NCBI RefSeq assembly: GCF_023887685.1
Contig: NZ_JAMWMR010000003.1
Coordinates: 186,001 to 250,000 of the forward strand
Reading direction: 5' to 3'
Source: Streptomyces macrolidinus
GTDB lineage: Bacteria > Actinomycetota > Actinomycetes > Streptomycetales > Streptomycetaceae
DNA: 64,000 bases
In this document: positions 45,474 through 54,142 of the stretch, one piece after another
Position numbering within the stretch: the stretch's first letter is position 1
Layout: every line of letters begins with the position of its first letter
The notes under the pieces: generated by a model
Database searches by the model: none
What the model saw: only the letters and a program-made list of their open reading frames with translations
Told to the model about the DNA's origin: nothing
Position numbers and translations under genes: made by a program

Positions 45474-46706
45474 TCAGCTTCCTTTCCGCTTCTCATCGGC
45501 TCCCTCGCCTCCGATCAGCGCATAGGTCTGTGTGGCGATCTCCCATTCCTCGTCCGTGGGCACCACCGCGACCGCCACCCGCGCGGACGCGGGCGAGACC
45601 AGCCGCGGCTCGTCGCTGCGTACGGCGTTCAGATCGCCGTCCACCGCCAGGCCCAGCCCCTCCAGGCCCGCGATGGCGGCCTGCCGTACCGGCGCCGCGT
45701 TCTCGCCCACCCCGGCGGTGAAGACGACCGCGTCCACCCGGCCGAGTACCGCGTAGTAGGCGCCTATGTATTTCCTCAGCCGATGGATGTAGATGTCGAA
45801 GGCGAGCCGCGCTTCCTCGTCGCCTTCGTCGATCCTGCGCAGGATCTCCCGCATGTCGTTGTCCCCGCACAGCCCGAACAGACCGCTCGTCTTGTTGAGG
45901 AGAGTGTCGACCTCGTCCATGGACATTCCGCCGACACGTTGCAGATGGAAGATGACGGCCGGGTCCAGATCGCCGGACCGCGTGCCCATCACCAGGCCTT
46001 CCAGCGGGGTGAGCCCCATGGAGGTGTCCACGCACCGGCCGCCCCTGACCGCGGAGGCGGACGCCCCGTTGCCCAGGTGCAGCACGATGACGTTGACGTC
46101 CTCGGGCCGCTTGCCCAGCAGCGCGGCGGTCGCCCGGGACACATAGGCGTGCGAGGTGCCGTGGAACCCGTACCGCCGCACCCGGTAGCGGTCCGCGATC
46201 CGCGCGTCGATGGCGTAGCGCGCCGCGGACTCCGGCATGGTCGTGTGGAACGCCGTGTCGAAGACGGCGACCTGCGGCAGATCGGGGCGCAGCGCCATGG
46301 CCGTACGGATGCCGGTGAGGTTGGCCGGGTTGTGCAGCGGTGCGACGGGGACGAGCCGCTCGATCTCGGTGATGACGGCGTCGTCGATGAGGGTGGGCTC
46401 GGTGAAGAACATGCCGCCGTGCACCACGCGGTGGCCGATGGCGGCCAGGTCCGGTGAGTCGAGCCCGAGCCCGTCCCGGTCCAGCTCCTCCGCGACGGTC
46501 TTCAGAGCGGTCTCGTGGTCGGCGATCGGCCCGTTCTGCTCACGGGTCTCGCCCGTGGCGGGCACCGTGTGCGTGATCCGGGACGTCTGCTCGCCGATGC
46601 GCTCGACGAGACCCACGGCGAGACGGCTGCGGTCCCGCATGTCCAGGAGCTGGTACTTCACCGACGAGGAGCCGGAGTTGAGGACGAGGACGCGGAACGG
46701 GCTCAC
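45474..46706 (-). CDS. ackA: Acetate kinase
   Basis: This 410-residue enzyme has the ASKHA-fold signatures: RVLVLNSGSSSVKYQLLD at the N-terminus, RYGFHGTSHAYVSR, VIVLHLGNGASASAVRGGRCVDTSMGLTPLEGLVMGTRSGDLDP and VFTAGVGENAAPVR. It exchanges phosphate between acetyl phosphate and ADP. GTG 46706 overlaps the pta stop (GTGA), so the two are co-translated and together give the acetyl-CoA to acetate overflow route. Confidence 0.96.
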   Translation of the reverse strand: MSPFRVLVLNSGSSSVKYQLLDMRDRSRLAVGLVERIGEQTSRITHTVPATGETREQNGPIADHETALKTVAEELDRDGLGLDSPDLAAIGHRVVHGGMFFTEPTLIDDAVITEIERLVPVAPLHNPANLTGIRTAMALRPDLPQVAVFDTAFHTTMPESAARYAIDARIADRYRVRRYGFHGTSHAYVSRATAALLGKRPEDVNVIVLHLGNGASASAVRGGRCVDTSMGLTPLEGLVMGTRSGDLDPAVIFHLQRVGGMSMDEVDTLLNKTSGLFGLCGDNDMREILRRIDEGDEEARLAFDIYIHRLRKYIGAYYAVLGRVDAVVFTAGVGENAAPVRQAAIAGLEGLGLAVDGDLNAVRSDEPRLVSPASARVAVAVVPTDEEWEIATQTYALIGGEGADEKRKGS

Positions 46707-48796
46707 TGGGCGGTCGCCTTCCCTTGCGGTGCCTGGGCCTGGATCGCCGTGATGGCGACGGTGTTGACGATGTCCTGGACGAGGGCGCCCCGGGACAGGT
46801 CGTTGACGGGCTTGCGCAGGCCCTGGAGGACCGGGCCGACGGCGATGGCGCCGGCCGAGCGCTGCACGGCCTTGTAGGTGTTGTTGCCGGTGTTGAGGTC
46901 CGGGAAGATCAGTACGGACGCCTGTCCCGCGACCGCGGAGCCGGGCAGCTTGGTCGCCGCGACGGTGGGCTCCACGGCGGCGTCGTACTGGATCGGGCCC
47001 TCGATCTTCAGGTCGTCACGGCGCCGGCGCACCAGCTCCGTCGCCTCGCGCACCTTGTCGACGTCGGCGCCGAAGCCGGAGGTACCGGTGGAGTACGACA
47101 GCATCGCGATGCGCGGCTCGACACCGAACCGCTCGGCGGTGGCGGCCGACTGGATGGCGATGTCGGCGAGCTGCTCGGCGTCCGGGTCGGGGTTCACGGC
47201 GCAGTCGCCGTAGACGAGCACCTTGTCGGCCAGGCACATGAAGAAGACCGAGCTGACGATCTTCGCGTCGGGCCGGGTCTTGATGATCTCGAAGGCGGGC
47301 CGGATGGTGGCGGCCGTGGAGTGCACGGACCCCGAGACCATGCCGTCGGCGAGACCCTCCTGGACCATCAGGGTGCCGAAGTAGTTCACATCGGCGACCA
47401 CGTCGTACGCCAGCTCCACCGTGACGCCCTTGTGGGCGCGCAGTGCGGCGTACTTCCCGGCGAAGGTGTCGCGGAGTTCGGAGGTGGCCGGGTCGATGAG
47501 CTGCGCGTCGCCGATGTCGACGCCGAGGTCCGCGGCCTTCTTGCGGATCCGGTCGGCGGGCCCGAGCAGCGTGAGGTCGCAGACGCCGCGGCGCAGCAGC
47601 ACCTCGGCCGCGTGCAGCACGCGCTCCTCGGTGCCCTCCGGGAGCACGACCCGGCGCCGCGCGGAGCGGGCCTGCTCCAGCAGCTTGTGCTCGAACATCA
47701 TCGGGGTGACCCGGTCGCTGCTCGGCGCGGACACCCGTGTGAGGAGATCGGCGGTGTCGACGTACCGCTCGAAGAGCCCGAGCGCCCGTTCCGCCTTGCG
47801 CGGGGTGGCCGCGTTCAGCTTCCCCTCCAGGGCGAAGAGCCGGGCGGCGGTGGGGAAGCTGTTGCCGGGGACGGAGAGCACCGGGGTGCCGGGGGCGAGC
47901 CGGGAGGCGAGGGCGAGGATCTCCTCGCCGGGCACCTCGTCCAGGGTGAGGAGCACCCCGGCGATCGGCGGGTTGCCCGCGCTGTGCGCGGCGAGCGAGC
48001 CGATGACCAGGTCCGCGCGGTCGCCCGGGGTCACGACCAGACAGCCCGGGGTCAGGGCGGCGAGGAGGGTGGGCAGCATCGCGCCGCCGAAGACGAAGTC
48101 GAGCACGTCCCGCGCGAGGCCCGCGTCGTCGCCGAGCACGACCCTGGCTTCCAGGGCGTGGGTGATCTGGGCGATCGTGGGGGCCGAGAGGGCGGGCTCG
48201 TCGGGCAGGACGTGGCAGGGCACCGGGAGCCGGGAGTCCAGACGCTCGGCGATCTTGTCCCGGTCCTCGGCGGCGACCCGGTTGACGATCATGGCGAGGA
48301 CGTCGCAGCCCAGGCCCGCGTACGCGCGGTAGGCGTTGCGCGTCTCGGCGCGCACCGACTCGGCGCTCTGGCCGCGCCCGCCCACCACGGGTATGACGGC
48401 CGCCCCGAACTCGTTGGCGAGCCGGGCGTTGAGGGCCAGTTCGTCGGGGAGCTGGGTGTCGGCGTAGTCGGTGCCGAGGACGAGGACGACGTCGTAGTCG
48501 CGGGCCACCCGGTGGAACCGGTCGACCAGCGTCGCGACCAGTTCGTCCGTGCCCCGCTCCGCCTGCAGCGAGGACGCCTCCTCGTATCCGAGGCCGTAGA
48601 CGGTCGCCGGGTCCTGGGAGAGCCGATAGCGGGCGCGCAGCAGTTCGAAGAGACGGTCCGGCCCGTCGTCGTGGACGAGAGGCCGGAAGACCCCCACGCG
48701 GTCGACCTGTCGGGTCAGGAGCTCCATGACTCCCAGCTCCACGACCTGGCGGCCGTCGCCGCGGTCGATCCCGGTCACGTACACGCTGCGCGTCAC
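46703..48796 (-). CDS. pta: Phosphate acetyltransferase (long form)
   Basis: This 697-residue enzyme starts at GTG 48796 behind GGAG; longer readings run into non-coding sequence. The N-terminal BioD-like domain (about 1-215) is followed by a DRTGG domain (about 216-330) and the C-terminal catalytic domain (about 370-697) with VVLPEGTEERVLHAAEVLLRRG, VSGSVHSTAATIRPAFEIIKTR, MLSYSTGTSGFG and IFPDLNTGNNTYKAVQRSAGA. It converts acetyl-CoA and phosphate to acetyl phosphate. The long form is usually allosterically controlled through the N-terminal part. It is first in a pta-ackA operon. Confidence 0.95.
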   Translation of the reverse strand: MTRSVYVTGIDRGDGRQVVELGVMELLTRQVDRVGVFRPLVHDDGPDRLFELLRARYRLSQDPATVYGLGYEEASSLQAERGTDELVATLVDRFHRVARDYDVVLVLGTDYADTQLPDELALNARLANEFGAAVIPVVGGRGQSAESVRAETRNAYRAYAGLGCDVLAMIVNRVAAEDRDKIAERLDSRLPVPCHVLPDEPALSAPTIAQITHALEARVVLGDDAGLARDVLDFVFGGAMLPTLLAALTPGCLVVTPGDRADLVIGSLAAHSAGNPPIAGVLLTLDEVPGEEILALASRLAPGTPVLSVPGNSFPTAARLFALEGKLNAATPRKAERALGLFERYVDTADLLTRVSAPSSDRVTPMMFEHKLLEQARSARRRVVLPEGTEERVLHAAEVLLRRGVCDLTLLGPADRIRKKAADLGVDIGDAQLIDPATSELRDTFAGKYAALRAHKGVTVELAYDVVADVNYFGTLMVQEGLADGMVSGSVHSTAATIRPAFEIIKTRPDAKIVSSVFFMCLADKVLVYGDCAVNPDPDAEQLADIAIQSAATAERFGVEPRIAMLSYSTGTSGFGADVDKVREATELVRRRRDDLKIEGPIQYDAAVEPTVAATKLPGSAVAGQASVLIFPDLNTGNNTYKAVQRSAGAIAVGPVLQGLRKPVNDLSRGALVQDIVNTVAITAIQAQAPQGKATAQ

Positions 48797-49090
48797 GCGT
48801 GATCTCCGTTTCGTCGCTCGGGGTGGCAGGCCTCGGGCGGGCCCCCGAGGCACTCCACGAAACCGATTCCGGATGCATGTATGGGGTGATGCGTATATGC
48901 GGTGCATATGGGGTTGTGGGTCCCGTGGAAATTCTCCCCATACGGGTGAGTGGGACCCTCTTGACAATACCCTTGGCGCTGGTTAGGGCGCCCGTCAGGG
49001 CGGCTGTTGTCAGCCCACGCCACCTGCCGCTTGCCGTGAAACAATCGGACTGGGTCACCGAAATCCACAGCGAGCAGGAGAAACAGCACG
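48797..49090. promoter_or_regulatory. Divergent pta/pfkA promoter region with TATGGGG repeats
   Basis: A plus-strand promoter TTGACA (48961-48966), 17 bp, then TAGGGC (48984-48989) is well placed for pfkA. To its left, TATGGGG occurs at 48880-48886 and 48907-48913 and inverted (CCCCATA) at 48936-48942. GGGTCCC/GGGACCC (48918-48924 and 48952-48958) forms an outer inverted repeat. The block is AT-richer than its surroundings. It could bind a regulator coordinating glycolysis and acetate formation; this is inference. Confidence 0.5.
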
Positions 49091-50116
49091 ATGCGCATCG
49101 GAGTACTCACCGCAGGCGGCGACTGTCCGGGCCTGAACGCAGTGATCCGGTCAGTGGTGCACCGTGCGGTCACGCATTACCGCGACGAGGTGATCGGCTT
49201 CGAGGACGGCTACCGAGGACTGCTCGACGGCCACTACCGAAGCCTCGACCTCGACGCGGTCAGCGGCATCCTGGCCCGCGGCGGCACCATCCTCGGCTCC
49301 TCACGCCTGGAGCGCGACCGTCTCCGCGAGGCCTGTGAGAACGCCTCGGACATGATCCGCGACTTCGGTATCGACGCGCTGATCCCGATCGGCGGCGAGG
49401 GCACGCTCACGGCGGCGCGGATGCTGTCGGACGCGGGCCTGCCCGTGGTCGGCGTCCCCAAGACGATCGACAACGACATCTCGTCCACGGACCGCACCTT
49501 CGGCTTCGACACCGCGGTGACCGTGGCCACCGAGGCCATGGACCGGCTGAAGACCACCGCGGAGTCCCACCAGCGCGTGATGGTCGTCGAGGTCATGGGG
49601 CGGCACGCGGGCTGGATCGCCCTGGAGTCCGGCATGGCCGCCGGTGCCCATGGCATCTGCCTGCCCGAGCGCCCCTTCGACCCCACCGATCTCGTCAAGA
49701 TGGTCGAGGAACGCTTCGCCCGCGGCAAGAAGTTCGCGGTGGTCTGCGTCGCCGAGGGCGCGCACCCGGCCGACGGCACGATGGACTACGGCAAGGGCGA
49801 GATCGACCAGTACGGCCACGAGCGCTTCCAGGGCATCGGCACCGCGCTGGCCTACGAGCTGGAGAGACGGCTCGGCAAGGAGGCCCGGCCGGTCATCCTC
49901 GGCCACATCCAGCGCGGTGGCACACCGACCGCGTACGACAGGGTGCTGGCCACGCGCTTCGGCTGGCACGCGATCGAGGCGGCGCACCGCGGCGAGTTCG
50001 GCAAGATGACCGCGCTGCGCGGCACGGACGTGGAGATGGTGCCGCTGGCGGAGGCGGTGACCGTGCTGAAGACGGTCCCCAAGGACCGGATGGACGAGAC
50101 GGAGTCGGTCTTCTAG
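49091..50116 (+). CDS. pfkA: ATP-dependent 6-phosphofructokinase
   Basis: This 341-residue enzyme starts at ATG 49091 behind GAGCAGGAG. It has GVLTAGGDCPGLNAVIR, GGEGTL with Gly104, PKTIDND at 123-129 with the catalytic Asp residues, and MGRHAGWIALESG. Known work on actinomycete enzymes holds that Gly104 indicates ATP and Asp104 pyrophosphate as phosphoryl donor. Here Gly104 occurs together with Lys124, a residue usual in pyrophosphate-type enzymes, as in the S. coelicolor ATP enzyme. It phosphorylates fructose 6-phosphate. It is monocistronic and divergent from pta. Confidence 0.95.
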   Translation: MRIGVLTAGGDCPGLNAVIRSVVHRAVTHYRDEVIGFEDGYRGLLDGHYRSLDLDAVSGILARGGTILGSSRLERDRLREACENASDMIRDFGIDALIPIGGEGTLTAARMLSDAGLPVVGVPKTIDNDISSTDRTFGFDTAVTVATEAMDRLKTTAESHQRVMVVEVMGRHAGWIALESGMAAGAHGICLPERPFDPTDLVKMVEERFARGKKFAVVCVAEGAHPADGTMDYGKGEIDQYGHERFQGIGTALAYELERRLGKEARPVILGHIQRGGTPTAYDRVLATRFGWHAIEAAHRGEFGKMTALRGTDVEMVPLAEAVTVLKTVPKDRMDETESVF

Positions 50117-50170
50117 AGCTTCTGGAGCTTCTGAGATTCCGGAGCGTCTCGGGCTTCCGGGGGCCTGTCC

Positions 50171-51010
50171 TCATCCCTTCATGGCCCCGCCCAGCGCGAA
50201 CCCCCCGCCCAGTCGTCGTGCGATGAGGACGTACAGCAGGATCACCGGGGTCGAGTAGATGACCGAGAACGCGGCCAGTTGACCGTAGGCGACCATGCCG
50301 CGGTTGCCGAAGAACTCGTTGATGCTCACCGACGCGGGCATCTGGTCCGGGGTGAGCAGCAGCATGAAGGGGACGAAGAAGTTCCCCCACATCATCACGA
50401 ACGAGAAGACGGTCACCACCGCCGCGCCCGGTGCCATCAACGGCAGCACGATCCGTACCAGCGACTGCGCCGAGTTCGCGCCGTCCGTCCACGCCGCCTC
50501 CTCCAGCTCCTTCGGCACGCTGTCCATGAAGTTCTTCATCAGCCAGATGGCGAAGGGGAGTTGGGAGGCCGCGAAGAAGAGGACGGTCCCCTGCAAGGTG
50601 TCGATCAGGTTCACCCGGACGTACAGGGCGTACACCGGCACCATGATCGCGGTGATCGGCAGACTCGTGGCGAACAGGATGGTCAGCAGGAACGGCCGGT
50701 TCAGGCGGGAGGGGAAGCGGGAGAGCGGGTAGGCGGCCAGCGCCGCGCACACCACCGTCAGCAGGGTTCCCCCGCCGCACAGGAGAAGGCTGTTGAGCAG
50801 CGGGGTGAACGTGATGTCCGGCTTCAGCACGGCGGTGAAGTTGCCGAGGGTGAGCCCGTCGGGGGCCTTCACCCGCAGATCCGCGTGCGGATCCACCGAG
50901 GACAGGATCACCCAGGCCAGCGGCAGCACGAACGCCGCCGCCACGACGAGGAGTCCGGCGTCGGCCGCCAGCCGGCGACCGGTACGGCGGGACGCGAGCG
51001 GGGAGGCCAT
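50171..51010 (-). CDS. Sugar ABC importer inner membrane permease (MalG-type)
   Basis: This 279-residue protein starts at ATG 51010 behind GGAGG. About six membrane helices and the cytoplasmic EAA-type loop PKELEEAAWTDGANSAQSLVRIVLPLMAPG are visible, the contact site for the shared ATPase. The start lies one base after the other permease gene. No ATPase gene is present, so the transporter probably uses MsiK encoded elsewhere, as many Streptomyces sugar importers do. Confidence 0.92.
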   Translation of the reverse strand: MASPLASRRTGRRLAADAGLLVVAAAFVLPLAWVILSSVDPHADLRVKAPDGLTLGNFTAVLKPDITFTPLLNSLLLCGGGTLLTVVCAALAAYPLSRFPSRLNRPFLLTILFATSLPITAIMVPVYALYVRVNLIDTLQGTVLFFAASQLPFAIWLMKNFMDSVPKELEEAAWTDGANSAQSLVRIVLPLMAPGAAVVTVFSFVMMWGNFFVPFMLLLTPDQMPASVSINEFFGNRGMVAYGQLAAFSVIYSTPVILLYVLIARRLGGGFALGGAMKG

Positions 51011-51011
51011 C

Positions 51012-51893
51012 TCACACCTCCGTACGCAGCAGCCGCAGATACACGAGCGCGAACAGCGAACCGACGAGCAGAAGCAGCAGCGCCACCGCCGTGCCATAGC
51101 CGATCATGCTGTTCTGGAAGGCCTGTTCGTACATGAACAGCGGCAGCGTCTGGCTCTTGTTGCCCGGACCACCGCGGGTCATCACCCAGATCAGCCCGAA
51201 GACCGAGAGCGTCTGCAAGGTGTTGAGCATCAGGTTCGTGCCGATCGAGCGGCGGATCATCGGCAGCGTGATGTGCCACAACCGACGCGGACCTGACGCG
51301 CCGTCGACTTCGACCGCCTCCGTGATCTCCTTCGGGATGTCGTCGAGCGCCGCCGAGTAGACCAGCATCGAGAACGCCGTGCCGCGCCAGACGTTCGCGA
51401 ACGAGACCGCCAGGATCGGCAGCGTGAACAGCCAGTTCTGGCGCGGGAGATGGAGCCAGTCCAGGATCGCGTTCAAGGTGCCCTCCCGGCGGAAGAACGC
51501 GTAGAGCAGGAACCCCGCGACCACTTCGGGCAGCACCCACGCCGTGATCACGATGCCGCCCGTCAGCGTGCGCACCGGCTTCGAGGCGCGCCGCATGAGC
51601 GAGGCGAGGGCCAGGCCCAGCGTGTTCTGGCCCACCAGCGAGGACAGGACCGTGAACACCAGGGTCAGCCATACGGCGTTGAGGAACGCCTCGTCCCGGA
51701 ACGCGGTACGGAAGTTCGCGAAGCCGACGAAGGAGGAGTGGGCCTGCCCGGTCAACTGCAGGTCCGTGAAGGCGATGTACGCGCAGTACGCGATCGGGCC
51801 CGCCAGGAACAGGAACAGCAGGACCACCGCCGGGGCGACCGGCAGCGCGCGCGTCAACGAGCGTGCGCGCACGCCTCGTCGGGCGGTACTCAT
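51012..51893 (-). CDS. Sugar ABC importer inner membrane permease (MalF-type)
   Basis: This 293-residue protein starts at ATG 51893, overlapping the binding-protein stop (ATGA). About six helices and the loop PKEITEAVEVDGASGPRRLWHITLPMIRRS, an EAA motif, are seen. It partners the MalG-type permease and the lipoprotein upstream. The sugar is unknown. Confidence 0.92.
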   Translation of the reverse strand: MSTARRGVRARSLTRALPVAPAVVLLFLFLAGPIAYCAYIAFTDLQLTGQAHSSFVGFANFRTAFRDEAFLNAVWLTLVFTVLSSLVGQNTLGLALASLMRRASKPVRTLTGGIVITAWVLPEVVAGFLLYAFFRREGTLNAILDWLHLPRQNWLFTLPILAVSFANVWRGTAFSMLVYSAALDDIPKEITEAVEVDGASGPRRLWHITLPMIRRSIGTNLMLNTLQTLSVFGLIWVMTRGGPGNKSQTLPLFMYEQAFQNSMIGYGTAVALLLLLVGSLFALVYLRLLRTEV

Positions 51894-53308
51894 GGGCCGG
51901 TCACCTGGTCGCCGGTGGCCGCCTTGAGCGCCTCGTCGTAGTCACGCGCCGCCTTCTCCACCGACGCGTCACCCGTCGTCACCCCCTCCATGGCCTCCTG
52001 GATGGCCGTGGAGACCTTGGGATAGGCGGGGTACGCCGGCCGGTAGTGCGTCGTGCTCACCAGGTCCGTGAAGAACTTGATCCCGGGCTGTGCGCTCGCG
52101 TACGAAGGGTCCGCGGCCACGTCCTTGCGGACGGCGATACCGGAGCTGGCGATGTACCACGCGCGGGCGTTCGCCTCCGTCTGCATCTGCTCGATGAACC
52201 TGAACGCCAGGTCGGGGTTGCCCGCCTTCGCGGGGATCGACCAGGTCCAGCCGCCGGACACGCTCACCTTGCCGGGGGCCTGCCCGTGCTGGGTGGGCAT
52301 GGCGGCGAGGCCCAACTTCTCGGACCAGTCCGGCCATTCGTGCCCGCTGCCCGGCAACCAGTCCTGCGGCAGCCAGGATCCGTCCAGCGCGATGCCCAAC
52401 TTCCCCTTGGGGAGCAGCTCACCGCGGACGATCGTCTGGATGTTGGGGTCGAGGGCCTGGGAGACGTCCGGGCCCAACTTCTCCTGGTAGACGGTGCGGA
52501 CGAAAGCGAGCGCGTCCTTGAAGCCCTGGCCCGCGGTGCGCCACTTCTTGCTCGTCCTGTCGTAGAGCGGGTCGGACGTGCCGTCGCCCGTGCCGTACAG
52601 GAGCATCTCGAAGCCCTGCATGGCGGCGGCCTCACCGGCGGGCTTGCCCGTGTAGACGTTCAGGGGCGTGACACCGGGAACCTTCCGCTTGATCGCGCGC
52701 GCCGCGGCCAGCACGTCGTCCCATGTCTTCGGCTGCCAGTCCACCGGCAGCCCGGCCTTCTCGAAGATGCCCTTGTCGAACCAGAGGCCGCGGGTGTCGG
52801 TGCCGTCCGGGACGCCGTACGTCTTCCCGTCCTCGGCCCGCGCCGCCGTCTTCGCGGTGTCGATGAACTGGTCCCAGTCCTTCCACTTGGCCAGATAGGG
52901 GTCGAGAGGCCTCAAGTAGCCGCTGGTGATGTCCGAGTTGATGAGGAAGGTGTCCTCGTAGACCAGGTCCGGGGCGGTCTTCGGGGACCGCAGCATCTGC
53001 TGGACCTTGGTGTAGTACTCGGAGTCCGGCGCCTTGATGGGGATCAGCCGGACCTTCTTGCCGGGGTTCGCCTTCTCGAACTGCTTCTTCACCGCGGCGA
53101 GATAGTCGTCCGTGACATGGATCGAGTTGTCCGTGGACTGCTTGAAGGACACCTTCACCGTGTTCGCGTCGCTGCCGGAACCGGAGCCGCAGGCACTGAG
53201 GGCGGTGGCGGCGAGCGCGAGCGCGACGAGCGCGGTGAGCGGAGCGGAGCGGTAGCGGGAGCGGGAGTTGGCGGCGGTGGAGCGGGAGCGGGCGTCGGTG
53301 GGGCGCAC
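51890..53308 (-). CDS. Sugar-binding lipoprotein of an ABC importer
   Basis: The 472-residue protein starts at GTG 53308, eight bases after AGGAGG; a GTG at 53314 is too close to that site. A twin-basic head is followed by a hydrophobic stretch and the lipobox LSAC, so it is lipid-anchored outside the membrane. The remainder is a cluster B (MalE-like) solute-binding fold with GVPDGTDTRGLWFDKGIFEKAGLPVDWQPKTWDD. It leads a three-gene operon. Position beside pfkA may reflect a shared role in sugar use but is not proof. Confidence 0.9.
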   Translation of the reverse strand: MRPTDARSRSTAANSRSRYRSAPLTALVALALAATALSACGSGSGSDANTVKVSFKQSTDNSIHVTDDYLAAVKKQFEKANPGKKVRLIPIKAPDSEYYTKVQQMLRSPKTAPDLVYEDTFLINSDITSGYLRPLDPYLAKWKDWDQFIDTAKTAARAEDGKTYGVPDGTDTRGLWFDKGIFEKAGLPVDWQPKTWDDVLAAARAIKRKVPGVTPLNVYTGKPAGEAAAMQGFEMLLYGTGDGTSDPLYDRTSKKWRTAGQGFKDALAFVRTVYQEKLGPDVSQALDPNIQTIVRGELLPKGKLGIALDGSWLPQDWLPGSGHEWPDWSEKLGLAAMPTQHGQAPGKVSVSGGWTWSIPAKAGNPDLAFRFIEQMQTEANARAWYIASSGIAVRKDVAADPSYASAQPGIKFFTDLVSTTHYRPAYPAYPKVSTAIQEAMEGVTTGDASVEKAARDYDEALKAATGDQVTGP

Positions 53309-53461
53309 GGGCACGACCTCCTACGAGCTCACGTCGTTGTGGCCGGGATGGCTGCTCTGCTCGGTGAACGTAAGAGGGGCGCTCTGGTCAGGTCAATGTG
53401 TGTGCGGCGGCTTGTGGGGGCACGGAGGTCGCTCCGCATGGTGGTTCGGGCCCCACCCGTA

Positions 53462-54142
53462 TCAACAGCTCCTGATCCAGCGGTACATCAGCTCAGGCCG
53501 CCCCACCTGCCCGTACAACGGACTCCGTCCGGCCCGCCCCGTCTCCACCAGGTGTTCCAGATAGCGCCGGGCCGTGATCCGGGAGATGCCCACGCTCTCG
53601 CCGACCCCCGAGGCGGTGAGCCCCTCCTCGGCACCGCGCAGCGCCTCCGTCACCCGCTTCAGCGTCGGCGCGCTCAGCCCCTTCGGAAGCGCCGAGGGAC
53701 CCGGCGCCCGCAGGGTCGCCAGCGCCCGGTCCACCTCGTCCTGGCCGCTCGCCTCGCCCGCCGTCCCGCGGAACGCCGCGTACCGCACCAGCCGGTCCCG
53801 CAGCGTCGAGAACGTGAACGGCTTCAGCACGTACTGCACGACCCCCAGCGAGACACCCTCGCGCACCATCGCCAGATCCCGCGCGGAGGTCACCGCGATG
53901 ACGTCCGCGTGATACCCGGCCGCCCGCAGCGTCCGCGCGAGATGCAGACCGTGCACATCGGGCAGATGCAGATCGAGCAGCAGCAGGTCCACCTGGATCC
54001 GGTCCAGCATGCGCCGCGCCTCCGCGCCCGTGTGCGCCTTGCCGACCGCGACGAAGCCCGGCACCCGGCCGACGTACAGCACATGGGCGTCGGCGGCGAC
54101 CGGGTCGTCCTCCACGACGAGGACGCGGATGGGCTCGGTCAT
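53462..54142 (-). CDS. CitB/DcuR-type response regulator
   Basis: This 226-residue protein has a receiver domain with Asp57 in DLLLLDLHLPDVHG and a C-terminal helix-turn-helix resembling IclR/CitB types (SAPTLKRVTEALRGAEEGLTASGVGESVGISRITARRYLEHLVETG). ATG 54142 overlaps the kinase stop (ATGA). Regulators of this family control uptake of citrate and C4-dicarboxylates; the symporter gene on the other side of the kinase is the obvious target. Confidence 0.92.
   Translation of the reverse strand: MTEPIRVLVVEDDPVAADAHVLYVGRVPGFVAVGKAHTGAEARRMLDRIQVDLLLLDLHLPDVHGLHLARTLRAAGYHADVIAVTSARDLAMVREGVSLGVVQYVLKPFTFSTLRDRLVRYAAFRGTAGEASGQDEVDRALATLRAPGPSALPKGLSAPTLKRVTEALRGAEEGLTASGVGESVGISRITARRYLEHLVETGRAGRSPLYGQVGRPELMYRWIRSC

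Noticed and set aside
46724..49058. Frames of nearly 700 residues on both strands across pta
   Set aside because: Pta has complete catalytic domains; the others are compositional shadows.
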